64,000 nt of DNA from contig JAHEKR010000002.1 in NCBI GenBank assembly GCA_024638225.1, forward strand, positions 1 through 64,000, written 5' to 3'. Shown here piece after piece: positions 31,619 through 41,551 of this stretch; the stretch's first letter is position 1; every line of letters begins with the position of its first letter. This DNA is from Flavobacteriaceae bacterium. Its GTDB lineage: Bacteria > Bacteroidota > Bacteroidia > Flavobacteriales > Flavobacteriaceae. The translations under genes were made by a program, and so were the position numbers. The notes under the pieces were generated by a model. That model was given only the letters and a program-made list of their open reading frames with translations. It did no database searches and had not been told where the DNA came from.

Positions 31619-32743
31619 ATGCCATTATTTGATGTATATCCACTTTATGACGTAACACCCGTTAAAGCCAAAGGGGTATATGTCTATGGCGCAGACCGAA
31701 AGAAGTATCTTGACTTATACGGTGGTCATGCGGTAATCAGTATAGGACACCAAAACTCGGTGTACAACCGACGACTTAAGAAGCAAATTTCGCGCATTGG
31801 CTTTTACTCCAATGCCATTCAGAACCCATTGCAAACCCAACTGGCAGATGAAATTGAAGCACAGTCAGGGTGTGAGGGCTATCAACTGTTTATGTGTAGC
31901 TCGGGAGCTGAAGCCAATGAAAACGCACTTAAGCTCGCCTCGTTTCATACAGGTAAGTCAAAAATAGTCGCTTTTAAAAATGCCTTTCACGGCAGAACAA
32001 GTGCAGCAGTTGCCGCCACAGATACGCCTAAAATTATTGCACCACTCAATGCGCAGCAGGAGGTTATATTCCTTGAATTTGGCGATGAAAAAGGGCTAGC
32101 AGAAATTTTGTCAAAAGGAGATGTATGTGCCGTTATCATCGAAGCCATTCAAGGGGTTGGTGGTTTGGATATGCCCACTGAAAAATTCATGAAACAGGTG
32201 GAAAAAAGCTGTCGTGAGACCGATACCTGTCTTATTGCAGACGAGGTGCAATCTGGTTTTGGACGTTCGGGCAAATTCTTTGCCTTTCAACACTATGGCA
32301 TTACACCAGATATAATTTCCATGGCCAAAGGCATGGGGAACGGATTTCCTGTAGGTGGCATTTTGGCACATCCCGACATCAAGCCTTGGTATGGGATGCT
32401 GGGAACAACATTTGGCGGAAACCACTTGGCCTGTCAGGCAAGTCTGGCGGTTTTGGAAGTATTAAAGAAAAAGAAGTTAATGGAGCACGCCACCCAACTG
32501 GGCGAAGCCTTTTTCGATAGAGCTAAACGTATTCCCGATATAAAAAAGGTAAAAGGTCGTGGACTGATGCTAGGATTGGAATTTGACTTTGAAGTAGGTG
32601 AACTACGCAAAAAACTCATTTACGAACACCGCATATTTACCGGAGGGAGCAGCAACAAAAAGTTATTGCGGATTTTACCTCCACTCACCGTGCAGCAAAA
32701 ACACCTTGACCAGTTTTTCACTGCATTAGAAAATGTATTATGA
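31619..32743 (+). CDS. argD: Acetylornithine-type aminotransferase (class III)
   Basis: LDLYGGHAVISIGHQN; FKNAFHGRTSAAVAATDTPK; DEVQSGFGRSGKFFAFQHYGITPDIISMAKGMGNGFPVGGIL. Confidence 0.93.
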   Translation: MPLFDVYPLYDVTPVKAKGVYVYGADRKKYLDLYGGHAVISIGHQNSVYNRRLKKQISRIGFYSNAIQNPLQTQLADEIEAQSGCEGYQLFMCSSGAEANENALKLASFHTGKSKIVAFKNAFHGRTSAAVAATDTPKIIAPLNAQQEVIFLEFGDEKGLAEILSKGDVCAVIIEAIQGVGGLDMPTEKFMKQVEKSCRETDTCLIADEVQSGFGRSGKFFAFQHYGITPDIISMAKGMGNGFPVGGILAHPDIKPWYGMLGTTFGGNHLACQASLAVLEVLKKKKLMEHATQLGEAFFDRAKRIPDIKKVKGRGLMLGLEFDFEVGELRKKLIYEHRIFTGGSSNKKLLRILPPLTVQQKHLDQFFTALENVL

Positions 32744-33681
32744 AACAATTTTTAACGCTTAATGACCTTCAAAATTTTGATGCGCAAGTAGCTCTTGCCA
32801 AAGAAATCAAAGCAAATCCATATCAATACGAGAAACTAGGCAAACGCAAAACCCTCGGGCTGTTGTTCTTTAACCCTAGCTTACGAACACGATTGAGTAC
32901 TCAAAAAGCAGGTCGTTTGTTGGGCATGGATGTAATGGTGATGAATTTCAGTAACGAGGCTTGGGCCATTGAATACGAAGACGAAACCATCATGGAAGGC
33001 TTGCGCTCAGAGCATGTTAAAGAAGCTGCACAGGTGGTTTCACAATATTGCGATGTGGTGGGCATCCGTGCCTTTGCCACGCTGACGGACAAAGAAAAAG
33101 ATGAGTCCGAGCAGGTGTTGCAGCGATTTATTGAACATGCTACGGTACCCATTTTAAATATGGAAAGTGCAACTGCCCATCCTTTACAGGCCTTAGCCGA
33201 TGCGCTTACACTATCCGAGCTTGAGCTCCCCAAAAAACCAAAGGTAGTGTTGACATGGGCACCGCATCCAAAATCATTACCGCACGCAGTAGGCAATTCA
33301 TTTACTAGAATGATGGAATACCTAGATGCGGATTTCGTTATCACTAATCCGGTAGGTTATGACTTGGATCCACGTATCACTAAGGATATTCCTGTAGTTC
33401 ACAACCAAGACGAAGCACTCAAAGGTGCCGACGTGGTTTATGCCAAGAATTGGAGTTCCTATGGTTCCTATGGACAGATTCTACGAACAGACAACGAGTG
33501 GATGTTAACCCCAGAAAAATTAGCTTTGACCAATCAAGCAGCTTTTATGCACTGCTTACCCATCCGAAGAAATGTGGTGGTATCTGATGGTGTATTGGAC
33601 GGTCCAAACTCCAAAGTAATTGAGCAAGCCAACAACAGAACCTATGCCGCTGCTGCGGTATTAAAAACATTACTGTCGTGA
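32740..33681 (+). CDS. N-acetyl- or N-succinyl-L-ornithine transcarbamylase (ArgF' type)
   Basis: FFNPSLRTRLSTQKAGRLLGMDVMVMN; W75; AHPLQALADALTL; FMHCLPIRRNVVVSDGVLDGPNSKVIEQANNR. Confidence 0.9.
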   Translation: MKQFLTLNDLQNFDAQVALAKEIKANPYQYEKLGKRKTLGLLFFNPSLRTRLSTQKAGRLLGMDVMVMNFSNEAWAIEYEDETIMEGLRSEHVKEAAQVVSQYCDVVGIRAFATLTDKEKDESEQVLQRFIEHATVPILNMESATAHPLQALADALTLSELELPKKPKVVLTWAPHPKSLPHAVGNSFTRMMEYLDADFVITNPVGYDLDPRITKDIPVVHNQDEALKGADVVYAKNWSSYGSYGQILRTDNEWMLTPEKLALTNQAAFMHCLPIRRNVVVSDGVLDGPNSKVIEQANNRTYAAAAVLKTLLS

Positions 33682-34454
33682 AACCAAAGCTACATATCCT
33701 AAAAGTTGGGGGCCATTTGGTCAACGATGCTGCAGCGCTGCAAGAAGTACTTGCTGCCTTTGCTGGCTTAGCGGGAGCCAAACTCTTGGTGCACGGCGGT
33801 GGCAGACATGCGACAGCACTTGCAAAGCAATTGGGTATATCACCCAAAATGGTAAACGGCAGACGCATAACAGATACTTCCATGCTTGATGTAGCCGTGA
33901 TGAGCTATGCCGGTTTATCGAACAAAAAAATTGTGGCTGAACTTCAAAAATTAGAGGTAAATGCTGTCGGCCTTAGCGGAGCAGACGGGAATTGCATACA
34001 AGCAATCAAAAGACCTGTTACAGATATTGACTACGGATTTGCTGGAGATATTACACAAGTAAATACGGAGGTATTTGCCGCATTGACATCACAAGATTTT
34101 GTTCCGGTACTTTGTGCCATCACGCACGATAAAAATGGGCAATTACTCAATACAAACGCGGATACCATAGCTGCGCAAGTAGCCATAGCCATGCAGGTGG
34201 AATATGACGTATCGCTCTTCTATTGTTTCGAGCATGCGGGCGTACTTAAAGACACCAATAAGCCTGAGGACGTTATTGCTGAATTGTCCAAAGAAACAAC
34301 CGAAACCTATATTGCGACAGGAGTCATTCATCAGGGAATGGTACCCAAATTGCACAACGGCTTTGACGCACTCCAAAATGGCGTTAAAGAAGTAATCATC
34401 AGCAATGTTGCAGCACTTTCAGAAATAAATGCACCGAAAACTACATTGATATGA
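33678..34454 (+). CDS. argB: Acetylglutamate kinase
   Basis: LHILKVGGHLVND; KLLVHGGGRHATALAKQLGISPKMVNGRRITD; GLSGADGNCIQA; LLNTNADTIAAQVA. Confidence 0.95.
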   Translation: MKPKLHILKVGGHLVNDAAALQEVLAAFAGLAGAKLLVHGGGRHATALAKQLGISPKMVNGRRITDTSMLDVAVMSYAGLSNKKIVAELQKLEVNAVGLSGADGNCIQAIKRPVTDIDYGFAGDITQVNTEVFAALTSQDFVPVLCAITHDKNGQLLNTNADTIAAQVAIAMQVEYDVSLFYCFEHAGVLKDTNKPEDVIAELSKETTETYIATGVIHQGMVPKLHNGFDALQNGVKEVIISNVAALSEINAPKTTLI

Positions 34455-35512
34455 GTCGAATCGAAGAACTGCAACAAGAGGCAATTCAATTGCTTCAAGA
34501 CCTCATCAACACCCCTTCGCTTTCGAGTGAGGAAGACCAAACGGCTGCCATCATTAAGCAGTGGTTAGAAAAACACGGGGTTGTTTGTCAACAAGAGAAC
34601 AACAATGTGTACGCCATAAACAAACACGAAGATCCTACCAAACCTTATTTGCTACTTAACTCACACCACGACACCGTGCATCCCAATAGTGGGTACACCA
34701 AAGACCCATACAAAGCTGAAATCAGTGACGGGAAACTCTATGGCTTGGGCAGCAACGATGCCGGGGGTGCCCTTGTATGTTTGTTGACAACCTTTGTGTA
34801 TTTCTACGAGCAAAAAGACATGGCATATAACCTTGTTGTGGCTGCCACAGCAGAGGAGGAAACTTCTGGGCCAAACGGACTAAACAGTTTGTTGCCTATC
34901 CTTCCGCCTATTGATACCGCAATCGTGGGCGAACCCACGCAAATGCACTTGGCAGTATCCGAAAAAGGATTGGTGGTATTTGATGTAACAATACATGGAA
35001 CGGCAAGTCATGCGGCACACCCTAACAGCGATAACCCCATTGATAAAATTGGCAGCGTTATCGATTGGTTTAATTCGTATGATTTTGATCGAGTTTCGGA
35101 AACCTTAGGTCCTGTAAAACTTACCGTTACGCAAATTAATGCGGGAAAGCAACACAATGCCGTTCCGGCAGATGTAAAAATGGTATTGGATGTGCGTGTA
35201 AACGACCGCTATACCAATGCTGAAATAAACGAATTGTTACAGGCTGCGCCATGTGAGGTAAAAGCACGTTCGCTGCGGTTAGGCTCATCATCTATTCCGA
35301 TGGAGCATCCCATTGTTAAAGCCGGGGTTGCAACAGGACGCGAAACCTACGGTTCCCCTACCCTTTCGGATCAAGCAGTACTCTCGTGCAATTCGCTAAA
35401 ATTAGGACCTGGCGATTCGCCACGCTCGCATACGGCAGATGAATTTATTTATGTAAAGGAAATTGAAGAGGCAATCCCGTTGTATATTACCATATTAAAA
35501 CAAGCGTTATGA
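34451..35512 (+). CDS. argE: M20 family metallo-hydrolase (acetyl/succinyl-ornithine deacylase)
   Basis: LLLNSHHDTVHPNSGYTKDPYKAEISDGKLYGLGSNDAGGALVCLL; AATAEEETSGPNGL. Confidence 0.88.
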   Translation: MSRIEELQQEAIQLLQDLINTPSLSSEEDQTAAIIKQWLEKHGVVCQQENNNVYAINKHEDPTKPYLLLNSHHDTVHPNSGYTKDPYKAEISDGKLYGLGSNDAGGALVCLLTTFVYFYEQKDMAYNLVVAATAEEETSGPNGLNSLLPILPPIDTAIVGEPTQMHLAVSEKGLVVFDVTIHGTASHAAHPNSDNPIDKIGSVIDWFNSYDFDRVSETLGPVKLTVTQINAGKQHNAVPADVKMVLDVRVNDRYTNAEINELLQAAPCEVKARSLRLGSSSIPMEHPIVKAGVATGRETYGSPTLSDQAVLSCNSLKLGPGDSPRSHTADEFIYVKEIEEAIPLYITILKQAL

Positions 35513-36792
35513 AGCTTTGGCAGAAAAAAAAGACAAGCACATCAGAACAAGTAGATCGATTTACTGTTGGTGCCGATAGACATTGGGATGTTCGGTTGGC
35601 TCCATATGATGTTTTGGCATCAAAAGCACATGCACAGATGCTGGCAAGCGTAGGCTTACTCTCTAAAGAAGAAGGAAAACAGCTTACTGATGAGCTGGAT
35701 AACATCATGTCGCTGGTAACCAAAGAAGATTTTGTAATCGAAAAGGATTTTGAAGATATCCACTCTAAAATTGAATTTTTACTAACCGAGCGTCTTGGTG
35801 ATGCAGGGAAGAAAATTCATACGGCTCGTTCGAGAAACGATCAGGTCCTTACGGCCATGCAACTGTTGCTAAAGGATGAACTGACAGAAATAAAAAACCT
35901 AGCAAAAGACCTATTTGATACGTGGATGCAGCTCGCCGATAAGCATAAAGATGTCTTGCTACCAGGTTATACGCACCTGCAAGTGGCCATGCCCTCCTCC
36001 TTTGGCTTGTGGTTTTCTGCCTATGCAGAATCACTGATAGACGATGTTGTATTGCTAAATGCAGCCCATACCATTTGCGACCAAAATCCATTGGGAAGTG
36101 CAGCAGGCTATGGAAGTTCGTTTGGTATCGATCGTTCCCAGACAACAAAAGCACTTGGGTTTAAAGCGCTTAAGGTAAATGCGGTTGCCGCACAAATGGG
36201 AAGAGGCAAGACAGAGCGCATCACGGCCAATGCACTTGGCTCACTGGCATCCACCCTTGGAAGGTTTTCTATGGACGTATGCCTCTACATGAGCCAGAAC
36301 TTTAATTTTCTCTCGTTTCCAGACCACCTGACTACAGGGTCGAGTATCATGCCGCACAAAAAGAATCCAGATATTTTTGAACTTATAAGAGGAAAATGTG
36401 CTTTGATTCAAGGGTTGGGTAATGATTTTGCACTGCTTGGTCAAAACCTGCCAAGTGGCTATCACCGCGAAATGCAGCTATTTAAAGGTAGAATGCTCGA
36501 GGGCATAGATGAACTTAAAGACTGCCTTACTATCCTAAACAGCACTATCAAACAAGTACAGGTGCGCGACGACATTATGGAAGACAGCATCTACACCTAT
36601 GCCTTTACGGTAGATGCGCTGAATGAGTTGGTACAGCAGGGTGTTCCATTTAGAGATGCGTATAAGCAGGTTGGACAACAGCTTGAAGAAGGAACATTCG
36701 TTCCGCCAAAAAAACTGTCCCACACGCACATGGGAAGTCTTGGAAATTTGGCTTTGGATAACATTCAGGACAAGTTCAACCAATACTTCTAA
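35509..36792 (+). CDS. argH: Argininosuccinate lyase
   Basis: FTVGADRHWDVRLAPYDVLASKAHAQML; IHTARSRNDQVLTAMQLL; TGSSIMPHKKNPDIFELIRG. Confidence 0.96.
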   Translation: MKLWQKKKTSTSEQVDRFTVGADRHWDVRLAPYDVLASKAHAQMLASVGLLSKEEGKQLTDELDNIMSLVTKEDFVIEKDFEDIHSKIEFLLTERLGDAGKKIHTARSRNDQVLTAMQLLLKDELTEIKNLAKDLFDTWMQLADKHKDVLLPGYTHLQVAMPSSFGLWFSAYAESLIDDVVLLNAAHTICDQNPLGSAAGYGSSFGIDRSQTTKALGFKALKVNAVAAQMGRGKTERITANALGSLASTLGRFSMDVCLYMSQNFNFLSFPDHLTTGSSIMPHKKNPDIFELIRGKCALIQGLGNDFALLGQNLPSGYHREMQLFKGRMLEGIDELKDCLTILNSTIKQVQVRDDIMEDSIYTYAFTVDALNELVQQGVPFRDAYKQVGQQLEEGTFVPPKKLSHTHMGSLGNLALDNIQDKFNQYF

Positions 36793-36801
36793 TGTAGCAC
36801 T

Positions 36802-37839
36802 ATGTTAAGGCAACGGCTTTATTTTATTGATGCCCTTCGCGCCTTTGCTATTTTGATGATGCTGCAGGGCCATTTAATCAGTGGATTGCTTGACCCATCG
36901 ACCATTGACCCAAATCATTTTGTTTACCAATTGTGGTACTACTGCCGTGGATTTACCGCGCCCGTATTTTTTACAATCACGGGCTGGGTGTTTATGTTTT
37001 TGTTATTGCGAAATGGTGAATCCGGTTGGGCAAATCCAAGAGTCAAAAAAGGGCTAAAAAGAGCTGTTGAACTCATTCTTTGGGGATATGCACTTCGGCT
37101 ATCTTTTGTCTACTTATTGTCTTCTGGAAAACTAACCAAAACCTTTATGCAACCCGATGTACTGCACATCATTGGGCTTGGGTTGGTGTTTTTGGTTGGT
37201 TCCTATCTTATTTTGCATAAACTTGGTAAAATAAATGCACTGGTTTTCTTTTTGATCACCGTAGCTGTCTTTTCAACCAATACCCTTTACACAGACATCG
37301 TTTTTGATAGACTTCCCTATTTTATCGCAGCCTATTTAACCAAAGCAAACGGAGCTGTATTTTATATCCTTCCGTGGCTAGGATATGTAAGTTTTGGCGC
37401 GGGTATTGCCTATATCTTTCCTACGCAAACAAAGAAACTAAGGTTGTGGAGTCTTGCTTTTATCGCTACTGGGTTTGTGCTTTCTTTTCACAACCAACTT
37501 TTTGGACAGCTTGGAGATACAGACTTTTTGTTTGTCCGTCTTGGCGATGTGCTGCTGCTATTTGGTTTTTTCATGCTTTTGGAGCCGTTGATTCGGCAAA
37601 GCTTATGGCAAAAAATCGGCACCAAAACCTTATCGCTCTATATTGTACACTACGTGATATTATACGGAAGTTTTACCAGCATTGGTCTGTATAAATTTTA
37701 CAAAGAATCGCTTTCTTGGCAAGTAACCGTTGTTGGTGCACTTGGCTTTGTGGTTGGGATTACGGCAGTTGTGTTGCTTTATCCAATAACGCTAAAGCCT
37801 TGGGTTGGGCGGGTGAGGCGTGGTTTGGGGTTGAAGTGA
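36802..37839 (+). CDS. Integral membrane acyltransferase-like protein (heparan-alpha-glucosaminide N-acetyltransferase/DUF1624-like)
   Basis: MLRQRLYFIDALRAFAILMMLQGHLISGLLD; multiple TM helices; LWYYCRGFTAPVFFTITGWVFMFLL. Confidence 0.7.
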   Translation: MLRQRLYFIDALRAFAILMMLQGHLISGLLDPSTIDPNHFVYQLWYYCRGFTAPVFFTITGWVFMFLLLRNGESGWANPRVKKGLKRAVELILWGYALRLSFVYLLSSGKLTKTFMQPDVLHIIGLGLVFLVGSYLILHKLGKINALVFFLITVAVFSTNTLYTDIVFDRLPYFIAAYLTKANGAVFYILPWLGYVSFGAGIAYIFPTQTKKLRLWSLAFIATGFVLSFHNQLFGQLGDTDFLFVRLGDVLLLFGFFMLLEPLIRQSLWQKIGTKTLSLYIVHYVILYGSFTSIGLYKFYKESLSWQVTVVGALGFVVGITAVVLLYPITLKPWVGRVRRGLGLK

Positions 37840-37909
37840 ATGGCGAATGTGATACTTTATGTGTTATTTTTTTGATCCGTAAAATTATATACAACGATTT
37901 TCATATTTT

Positions 37910-38464
37910 TCATTCCGTCTTTATCCTCATCTTTTTCAGTTTTCCACGCTTGGAAAAATATTTAATTTTCAATTTCACACCTTCCTTTTTTAATAAAGCT
38001 TTTAGTTTCGGATAAGCTTCAATTCCATAGCCATTAATTGAGTTAATTTCCATGCCGTCTTCAATACCCTTTTTATCCAATTCGGAGTTTGGCTGTACAC
38101 TTTCAAAAAGCATTTTATTGCCTTCCCTATTTATTCTAAAGTCAGTGCACGGATACTCAAACTTACTGTTATTCAAACTGTTTGGTTCATAATATGCGGT
38201 TAATTCAGAATAATCAAAAATCCAATTATAACGATTCATTATACCATTTCCCAGAATACCCAATATGTTTGGGAAAGTATTGACGCCTTCCTTTGATAGT
38301 GGAATAGAGATGGGGACATCTGTGTGGTTTTCCTGCATAAAATTTAAAGAAAGTAAGCTGCTTTCAAACAGTTCATCTTCTCCAGTTAACGTTTGGAATG
38401 AGGCAATAACTTTGGGATCAAATACTTCTAGCAAATTGTTATCCCTCGTAATGTTACTATTCAA
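37910..38464 (-). pseudogene. N-terminally truncated aspartyl protease/PDZ domain protein remnant
   Basis: GILGNGIMNRYNWIFDYSELTAYYEPN (retropepsin-like C-terminal strand) followed by PDZ-like LFESVQPNSELDKKGIEDGMEINSINGYGIEAYPKLKALLKKEGVKLKIKYFSKRGKLKKMRI. Start is a TTG; the protease N-terminal half is missing. Confidence 0.55.
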
Positions 38465-38481
38465 TAAAAAAAGTTGGGCAT

Positions 38482-38510
38482 AAAAAAAGGCGTTACAAAC
38501 GCCTTTTTTA
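38482..38510 (-). terminator. Rho-independent terminator (bidirectional-looking) downstream of lpdA
   Basis: AAAAAAAGGCGTtacaaACGCCTTTTTT: GGCGT/ACGCC stem with A/T tracts on both sides, about 20 nt past the lpdA stop. Confidence 0.85.
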
Positions 38511-38529
38511 TCATTTTGCTGTAGTTACG

Positions 38530-39927
38530 CTACACGTGCAAGGCACGGTCTTCGGTAGCGGCTAGTGCTGCTTCTTTTACCGCTTCGGCATAGGTAGGGT
38601 GCGCATGGCTCATCCGTGCTACATCCTCGGCAGAGGCGCGGAATTCCATAGCCGTTACGGCTTCTGTAATCAGGTCGGAAGCTCGTGCGCCTATCATGTG
38701 TGCGCCCAAGATTTCATCTGTTTCTGCGTGCGCTAATATTTTGATAAAACCATCTGTATCCATACTTGCTCTGGAACGTCCCAGCGCACGCATGGGGAAT
38801 TGCCCTTTTTTGTAGGCAACTCCAGCAGCTTTAAGCTCTTCCTCCGTTTTGCCTACTGCAGCTACTTCTGGCCATGTGTAAATAACGTTTGGAATAAGGT
38901 TGTAGTCAATATGCGGTTTTTGTCCGGCAATAAACTCAGCGACCATGACGCCTTCTTCTTCGGCTTTGTGTGCCAACATGGCTCCTCGGACCACATCGCC
39001 AATGGCGTATATGTTTGGTGCTGCTTGAAGTTGATCGTTTACTTCTACCTGACCTTTGTCGTTGAGTACAATTCCAGCAGCTTCGGCATTAAGTCCATTG
39101 GTGTAGGGCCTACGTCCAACAGAAACCAAACAGTAATCCCCTTCAAATGTCTGGGCTGCTCCTTTTTTGTCATTTGCCGTTACCGTTACCTTTTTTCCTT
39201 TGCGGCTTACAGCAGTAACTTGATGTGAGAGGTGAAATTTCACCCCTTGTTTTTTCATCACTTTCATCAATTCTTTAGAAAGTGCAGCATCCAGTACCGG
39301 ACTGATGCGAACGGCGTATTCAATGACGCTTACCTCAGCACCCAATCGGCGGTATACCTGTCCGAGTTCCAATCCAATAACACCTCCACCAATGACAACG
39401 AGATGTTTGGGAATTTCAGAAAGCTCCAAGGCCTCTGTGGACGTAATGACACGTTCTTTGTCTAAGTCAATAAACGGCAGGCTGCCCGGCGTAGAGCCCG
39501 TGGCAATGATGGTCTTTTTTGCTTCAATCACTTGAGCATCTTTCCCTGTGATTTTAATATGGGTCGCGTCTTCAAAAGAACCCAATCCCCGAAGGACAGT
39601 GATTTTGTTTTTATCCATCAGGTAATCAATACCCTTGACGGTTGTAGAAACTACTTCTCGCTTGCGGGCAATCATTTGCGGAAAATTGACCTCAATAGCA
39701 CCTTTGACGTCTATACCGTGCTCGGCAAAGTCTTTTGTGGCTGTTTCGTAGTGATGCGAAGAATCTAAAAGAGATTTGGATGGAATACAACCCACATTAA
39801 GGCAAGTACCTCCTAGTGTAGCTTCTTTTTCTATTAATGCTGTTTTCATGCCTAGTTGAGCACAACGAATGGCGGCAACATAGCCCCCAGGTCCAGATCC
39901 AATAATGGCAACATCAAATTGATTCAT
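38530..39927 (-). CDS. lpdA: Dihydrolipoyl dehydrogenase
   Basis: DVAIIGSGPGGYVAAIRCAQLGMKTALIEKEATLGGTCLNVGCIPSKSLLDSSH; C-terminal MSHAHPTYAEAVKEAAL. Confidence 0.97.
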   Translation of the reverse strand: MNQFDVAIIGSGPGGYVAAIRCAQLGMKTALIEKEATLGGTCLNVGCIPSKSLLDSSHHYETATKDFAEHGIDVKGAIEVNFPQMIARKREVVSTTVKGIDYLMDKNKITVLRGLGSFEDATHIKITGKDAQVIEAKKTIIATGSTPGSLPFIDLDKERVITSTEALELSEIPKHLVVIGGGVIGLELGQVYRRLGAEVSVIEYAVRISPVLDAALSKELMKVMKKQGVKFHLSHQVTAVSRKGKKVTVTANDKKGAAQTFEGDYCLVSVGRRPYTNGLNAEAAGIVLNDKGQVEVNDQLQAAPNIYAIGDVVRGAMLAHKAEEEGVMVAEFIAGQKPHIDYNLIPNVIYTWPEVAAVGKTEEELKAAGVAYKKGQFPMRALGRSRASMDTDGFIKILAHAETDEILGAHMIGARASDLITEAVTAMEFRASAEDVARMSHAHPTYAEAVKEAALAATEDRALHV

Positions 39928-40020
39928 CTCACTTAATTTTAATACAAATGTACGGGTATGTGAGTATATTTAGCAAAGTAAAATACCTATTCACAACAAA
40001 ATCGTATTATTACATCATAA

Positions 40021-41454
40021 ATGAAACAAAAGCCCACCCTACCACTTCGTTTGGCCATGCTCCCCATAGTGGCATTGGTTCTGTTACTTTCGCTAAATGT
40101 TAGTATTTATGGAGATGATGCATTGGGCGGTTCCAATCAGTTTATCTTACTCCTTGGCGGTGCCGTTGCAGCTATGGTTGGTTTTAGAAAAAAAGTCAGT
40201 GACAAAGACATGCTACAACAAGTGGCGGAAAACCTCAAATCGGTTACGGGTGCTATACTTATCTTGTTGTTTGTGGGTGCTTTGGCTGGAACATGGCTGG
40301 TCAGTGGCATTATTCCCGCCATGATTTATTATGGACTTCAAATTTTACATCCCACCTTTTTCTTGGCAGCTTGTATTATTATCTGTGCGCTCATTTCAGT
40401 GGCTACGGGCAGCAGCTGGACCACTTCAGCCACCGTGGGCATTGCACTCATTGGCATTGGAAAAGCCATGGGTCTTCCTGTGGGCATGATTGCTGGAGCG
40501 GTTATATCTGGGGCTTATTTTGGCGATAAGATGTCGCCTTTGAGTGACACGACCAACCTTGCACCTGCTATGGCTGGTGGTGAATTGTTTTCGCATATAC
40601 GCTATATGACCATCACCACCGTCCCAACCATATTGGTGACGCTCGTTGTGTTTCTCATTATCGGCTTCACCCATGACACAACAGCCGTTGCACAAACCGA
40701 ACCCTTGCTATTGGCCATTAAAGAACGTTTTAGCATCAGTCCACTTTTGTTTATAGTGCCGGTAATTGTCGTGGTGCTTATTGCCCGCAAAACTCCTCCA
40801 TTAGTAGCCTTACTTATCGGGACACTTTTGGGTGTGATTTTTGCACTTATCTTTCAGCAAAATCTACTAACCGAATTAGCAGGTGTTGCCCAATTAAAGC
40901 TTTCATCTGGATACAGGGTACTCATGGATACCATAACCATTTCTACATCTATAGAAACAAGTAACCCACTACTGAATGATTTATTTCAATCGGGTGGAAT
41001 GGCTGGAATGCTTGGCACTATTTGGTTGATTATTTGTGCCATGGTGTTTGGAGGTATTATGGATGCCATTGGTGCGCTTAAAGCAATTAGTGCAGCACTG
41101 TTAAGCTGGGCGCAATCTACTTTTCAATTATTTGCCAGCACTGTTGTTTCTTGTCTGGCGATTAATGTTACAGCTTCTGATCAATATTTGTCCTTGGTTG
41201 TACCGGGGAAAATGTTTGACCAAGCGTATAAAGACCGAAACCTAGCTCCCGAAAATTTGAGTCGTACACTCGAAGACTCGGGTACCGTAACCTCCGTTTT
41301 GGTACCCTGGAATACTTGTGGTGCATACCAGTCTGGAGTTTTGGGTGTTTCTGTAGCTGAGTATTTTGTATACGCCATCTTTAATTGGTTAAGCCCATTT
41401 ACTACCTTGCTTGTTGCTGCCATTGGCTACAAAATCAAGCAGCTAAAATCCTAG
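40021..41454 (+). CDS. nhaC: Na+/H+ antiporter NhaC family protein
   Basis: ATGSSWTTSATVGIALIGIGKAMGLPVGMIAGAVISGAYFGDKMSPLSDTTNLAPAMAGGELFSHIRYM; SDQYLSLVVPGKMF; VPWNTCGAY. Confidence 0.92.
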   Translation: MKQKPTLPLRLAMLPIVALVLLLSLNVSIYGDDALGGSNQFILLLGGAVAAMVGFRKKVSDKDMLQQVAENLKSVTGAILILLFVGALAGTWLVSGIIPAMIYYGLQILHPTFFLAACIIICALISVATGSSWTTSATVGIALIGIGKAMGLPVGMIAGAVISGAYFGDKMSPLSDTTNLAPAMAGGELFSHIRYMTITTVPTILVTLVVFLIIGFTHDTTAVAQTEPLLLAIKERFSISPLLFIVPVIVVVLIARKTPPLVALLIGTLLGVIFALIFQQNLLTELAGVAQLKLSSGYRVLMDTITISTSIETSNPLLNDLFQSGGMAGMLGTIWLIICAMVFGGIMDAIGALKAISAALLSWAQSTFQLFASTVVSCLAINVTASDQYLSLVVPGKMFDQAYKDRNLAPENLSRTLEDSGTVTSVLVPWNTCGAYQSGVLGVSVAEYFVYAIFNWLSPFTTLLVAAIGYKIKQLKS

Positions 41455-41551
41455 CATCAGCATTAATTATTAGTTGATAGATAATTAAAATAAAGTTCGC
41501 CTCTAACCTCTTGTAATTTTTGTATTTTTATTTCATTAAAAATCAATAGTT

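Noticed and set aside
38482-38510. CRISPR-like or small-RNA palindrome at AAAAAAAGGCGTTACAAACGCCTTTTTT
   Set aside because: Single hairpin with T-tract right after lpdA; explained as a rho-independent terminator.
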